NCBI RefSeq assembly: GCF_030453725.1
Contig: NZ_JAKDJU010000068.1
Coordinates: 1-15,629, forward strand
Reading direction: 5' to 3'
DNA length: 15,629 nt
Origin: Brevibacterium picturae
Lineage (GTDB): Bacteria; Actinomycetota; Actinomycetes; Actinomycetales; Brevibacteriaceae
The notes below the pieces were generated by a model. That model searched no databases. It saw nothing but the letters and a program-made list of their open reading frames with translations, and was not told the origin of the DNA. The first letter of the stretch is position 1; every line of letters begins with the position of its first letter. Positions 13,800 to 15,629 of this stretch are shown in pieces. A program made the translations under genes and the position numbers.

Positions 13800-14360
13800 C
13801 TACATCCTCAGCCAGGTATCAGCGGTCTTCTTCACCATGGCTCCGGCCTCTTCGGCCGCACCCAGCCAGGTCACCGGCTGACCGTCGGGGTCGATCACTG
13901 CGTCGGAGAGGACGATGACGTCGAAGTTGCAGACCAGTGCTGCCATCGCCGAGGCCCGCACGGATCCCGGCACGTCACCGGCACCAGCGGTACCTGGTGC
14001 ACCGGCGAGGTCAGAGTCGTCCGCACCGCCCTGAGTGTCCTCGCCGTCGGCGTCTCCGCCGGTGATGTCCCCACCGGCGATGACGATGCGATCAATGGCC
14101 ATGTCGTGGAGGCCCGGGGCCAGATCGCTGATGCCTTCGAAGACGTCGGGGCTCTCGGAGCGCAACACGAGATCCTCCTCGTCGGGCACGAAAATGGACA
14201 GTTCCTCATCGTCGATGTCGTCGAGGCCATCCGTCGTCGAGGCGAAGATGAGCACACCGCCGACCGCGCGAGTGCGGCCGACGATGTCGACTAAGATCTC
14301 GGCGTTCTCGTCGGAGGTGTAGCTGGCGTCGTCGGTGTCGATGAGAAGCAGGGCATCCAT
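13800..14360 (-). CDS. Degenerate isochorismatase-fold protein lacking catalytic Lys and Cys
   Basis: 186 residues. The backbone matches the isochorismatase/nicotinamidase cysteine hydrolases. Strand 1 is MDALLLIDTDD with Asp8 at the catalytic Asp position; the middle segment DLVLRSESPDVFEG aligns to the family's DxVVxKxxxSAF; and SVRASAMAAL plus FDVIVLSDAVID align to CVxxTAxxA and the closing strand with DA. The catalytic Lys is replaced by Ser68 and the catalytic Cys by Ser133. A Gly/Asp-rich run at about 97-132 is inserted just before the Cys position. Hydrolysis by the usual mechanism is therefore not expected; a regulatory, scaffolding or binding role is possible. Its AGGAG overlaps the nagA stop codon (5-bp gap), so the two are co-transcribed and probably coupled. 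The fold call comes from eye alignment. Confidence 0.65.
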   Translation of the reverse strand: MDALLLIDTDDASYTSDENAEILVDIVGRTRAVGGVLIFASTTDGLDDIDDEELSIFVPDEEDLVLRSESPDVFEGISDLAPGLHDMAIDRIVIAGGDITGGDADGEDTQGGADDSDLAGAPGTAGAGDVPGSVRASAMAALVCNFDVIVLSDAVIDPDGQPVTWLGAAEEAGAMVKKTADTWLRM

Positions 14361-14365
14361 GTCTC

Positions 14366-15613
14366 CTATCGTGCCATGTTCTCAGCCCGGATGCTCATGT
14401 CCGCGTTCAGCAGCAGATACTCCGCAGGCTGTCCGACTCGCAGCAGACTGTGCTCGTCAGCGGCGATGAGTCCCAGTGCCCGCAACGGCACCAGACTCGC
14501 AGCCTGAACCGCCTCAAGCGGGCTCATGCCCACCTCGGCCACCGCTGCCATCACCGCATGATCCATGGTCAGGGTCGAGCCGGCGATGGAACCGGTCGAA
14601 CCGTCCTCGTTCAGCAGTCGTGCCACGGAATCCTCCACCTGCACCGGCAGGGTCCCGAGCATGTAACGCCCGTCGGCCATGCCCGTCGCGGCCATGGCAT
14701 CGGTGATCAGCGCGACCCTCCCGGGTGCCAGGTTCGCCAGCATCCGTGCTGGAGCGGGCACCACATGCACACCGTCGTTGATGAGTTCGAGCGTGACGTG
14801 TCCCGCCTCGACGGCGGCGAGGATCGGACCGGGTGCTCGGTGGTGGATTCCCGGCATCGCATTGAACGTGTGGGTGAGGATGCTCGCCCCCGCGTCGAAG
14901 GCGCGCGCCGCTTCCTCGTACCCGGCCGCGGTGTGCCCGATGGCCACGCTCACCCCCGCCGAGGCGAACCGTGAGATCGCCTCGAATGCACCCGGCAGTT
15001 CAGGGGCGATCGTGATCTGGGCCAGCGCCCCGTCGGCGGCGGCGAGGATCGATTCGACGGCCTCGGGTGTGGGTGCGGTGAGCACCTCGGGTGCGTGCGC
15101 GCCCTTGAAATCCGGAGACAGAAAGGGTCCTTCGGCATGCAGACCGAGCACATTCGGATTGTCTCGGACGAGTCCGGCTCCGGCGGACAGGGAGTCGCAG
15201 AGACCTTCGATGGTGTCCGAGACGAAGGACAGGGCGAGCGCCCGGGTTCCGTGCCGGTGGTGGACGTCGAGCACCTCGGCGAGTCCGGCTTCCCCGTCCT
15301 CGGCGCTGGAGCCGCCGGCCCCGTGGCAATGGATGTCGACATAGGCGGGGGACAGGTACGCGCCCTCGGCGTCAATGACCTGTGTCCTCGCCGAGGCGGC
15401 CAGACCCTGCCAGCCCGCACCGCGACCGCGTGCGATGACAGTTCCCCCCGCCTCGGCGAGCCAGTCATCGGCGAGCTCCGCGGTGAAGCTGCGCGGGTCG
15501 CCGTCAAGGATGACAGCGTGATGGATGATCGTGTCCGCGGGCGCCGTGTCCGCAGCCGTCGTGCCCGCAGCCTTCGTGTCCGCAGGCGGGCGAGTGTGCT
15601 CAGTGGTCATCAT
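14366..15613 (-). CDS. nagA: N-acetylglucosamine-6-phosphate deacetylase
   Basis: Cytoplasmic amidohydrolase that deacetylates GlcNAc-6-phosphate to glucosamine-6-phosphate in amino-sugar use and wall recycling. 415 residues. Family motifs in order: VDIHCHGAGG (His95, His97), LGLHAEGPFL (metal ligand Glu161), AIGHTAAGYE (His227), LTHTFNAM (His248), INDGVHV and LITDAMAATG (catalytic Asp304). Residues 1-28 are an Ala/Thr/Asp extension encoded by a 15-bp repeat and not part of the enzyme core. Start ATG 15613 has GGAG 5 nt upstream; a second ATG follows directly. No nagB is in the window; the next gene in the unit is the degenerate isochorismatase-like protein. Confidence 0.93.
   Translation of the reverse strand: MMTTEHTRPPADTKAAGTTAADTAPADTIIHHAVILDGDPRSFTAELADDWLAEAGGTVIARGRGAGWQGLAASARTQVIDAEGAYLSPAYVDIHCHGAGGSSAEDGEAGLAEVLDVHHRHGTRALALSFVSDTIEGLCDSLSAGAGLVRDNPNVLGLHAEGPFLSPDFKGAHAPEVLTAPTPEAVESILAAADGALAQITIAPELPGAFEAISRFASAGVSVAIGHTAAGYEEAARAFDAGASILTHTFNAMPGIHHRAPGPILAAVEAGHVTLELINDGVHVVPAPARMLANLAPGRVALITDAMAATGMADGRYMLGTLPVQVEDSVARLLNEDGSTGSIAGSTLTMDHAVMAAVAEVGMSPLEAVQAASLVPLRALGLIAADEHSLLRVGQPAEYLLLNADMSIRAENMAR
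15532..15591 (-). repeat. 15-bp repeat encoding the nagA N-terminal extension
   Basis: Four 15-bp units related to TGTCCGCAGCCGTCG at 15532-15546, 15547-15561, 15562-15576 and 15577-15591, each diverged by a few bases. On the minus strand they encode five-residue Ala/Thr/Asp repeats (ADTKA-AGTTA-ADTAP-ADT). The frame is kept. Confidence 0.75.
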
Positions 15614-15629
15614 GGCGGCTCCGTCTTCA

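Noticed and set aside
13800..14360. Calling the isochorismatase-like gene a pseudogene
   Set aside because: The frame is intact, with a good AGGAG overlapping the nagA stop and a coherent fold pattern; only catalytic residues are lost.

Overview
The window looks like ordinary chromosome from a high-GC Gram-positive actinobacterium. The evidence is GC-rich codon use, a DUF4235 protein, Tat and lipoprotein export signals, starts that appear to be leaderless, and a DyP peroxidase next to a PCu(A)C copper chaperone. A Brevibacterium-like member of the Micrococcales is my best guess from gene content, but it is an inference. There is no phage, insertion sequence, CRISPR array, rRNA or tRNA that I can support.

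Layout from left to right. (1) 1-1615, minus: a secreted M28 zinc aminopeptidase whose Pro/Thr/Asp-rich tail runs off the left edge. (2) 1616-2023: a divergent intergenic region with GTAAC-type direct repeats. (3) 2024-4086, plus: a ferritin-like/VIT1 membrane protein and a class IV PLP enzyme of the PabC type. (4) 4073-4327, minus: a small membrane protein; 4525-4824, plus: a DUF4235 protein. (5) 4850-5794, minus: type I 3-dehydroquinate dehydratase (aroD) carrying a repeat-derived Ala/Thr insertion; 5845-6645, plus: an alpha/beta hydrolase. (6) 7018-10214, plus: a complete glycine betaine/proline ABC importer (ATPase, permease, lipoprotein) closed by a strong hairpin at 10257-10292. (7) 10392-10964, plus: an O6-alkylguanine-DNA alkyltransferase. 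(8) 13669-10966, minus: a Met/His-rich membrane protein, a lipoprotein copper chaperone and a Tat-exported DyP-type haem peroxidase, which looks like an extracytoplasmic copper/haem unit. (9) 15613-13800, minus: nagA followed at 5 bp by a degenerate isochorismatase-fold protein.

How the genes may work together. The betaine importer provides osmoprotection. Its upstream region and the peptidase/VIT1 divergent region share 11-bp-spaced GTAAC-like direct repeats. These resemble sites of the MtrA response regulator, which is known to link osmoprotection and cell-wall genes in corynebacteria. The copper chaperone and DyP peroxidase resemble the Streptomyces DtpA/copper-trafficking neighbourhood. 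NagA feeds amino-sugar recycling, while its downstream partner has lost the family's catalytic Lys and Cys and its role is unknown.

The most unusual items are the catalytically dead isochorismatase-like protein, the Met/His-rich membrane protein beside the copper genes, twin hairpins between two copper-cluster genes, and 15-bp in-frame minisatellites in aroD and nagA. No clearly new multi-gene system is evident.
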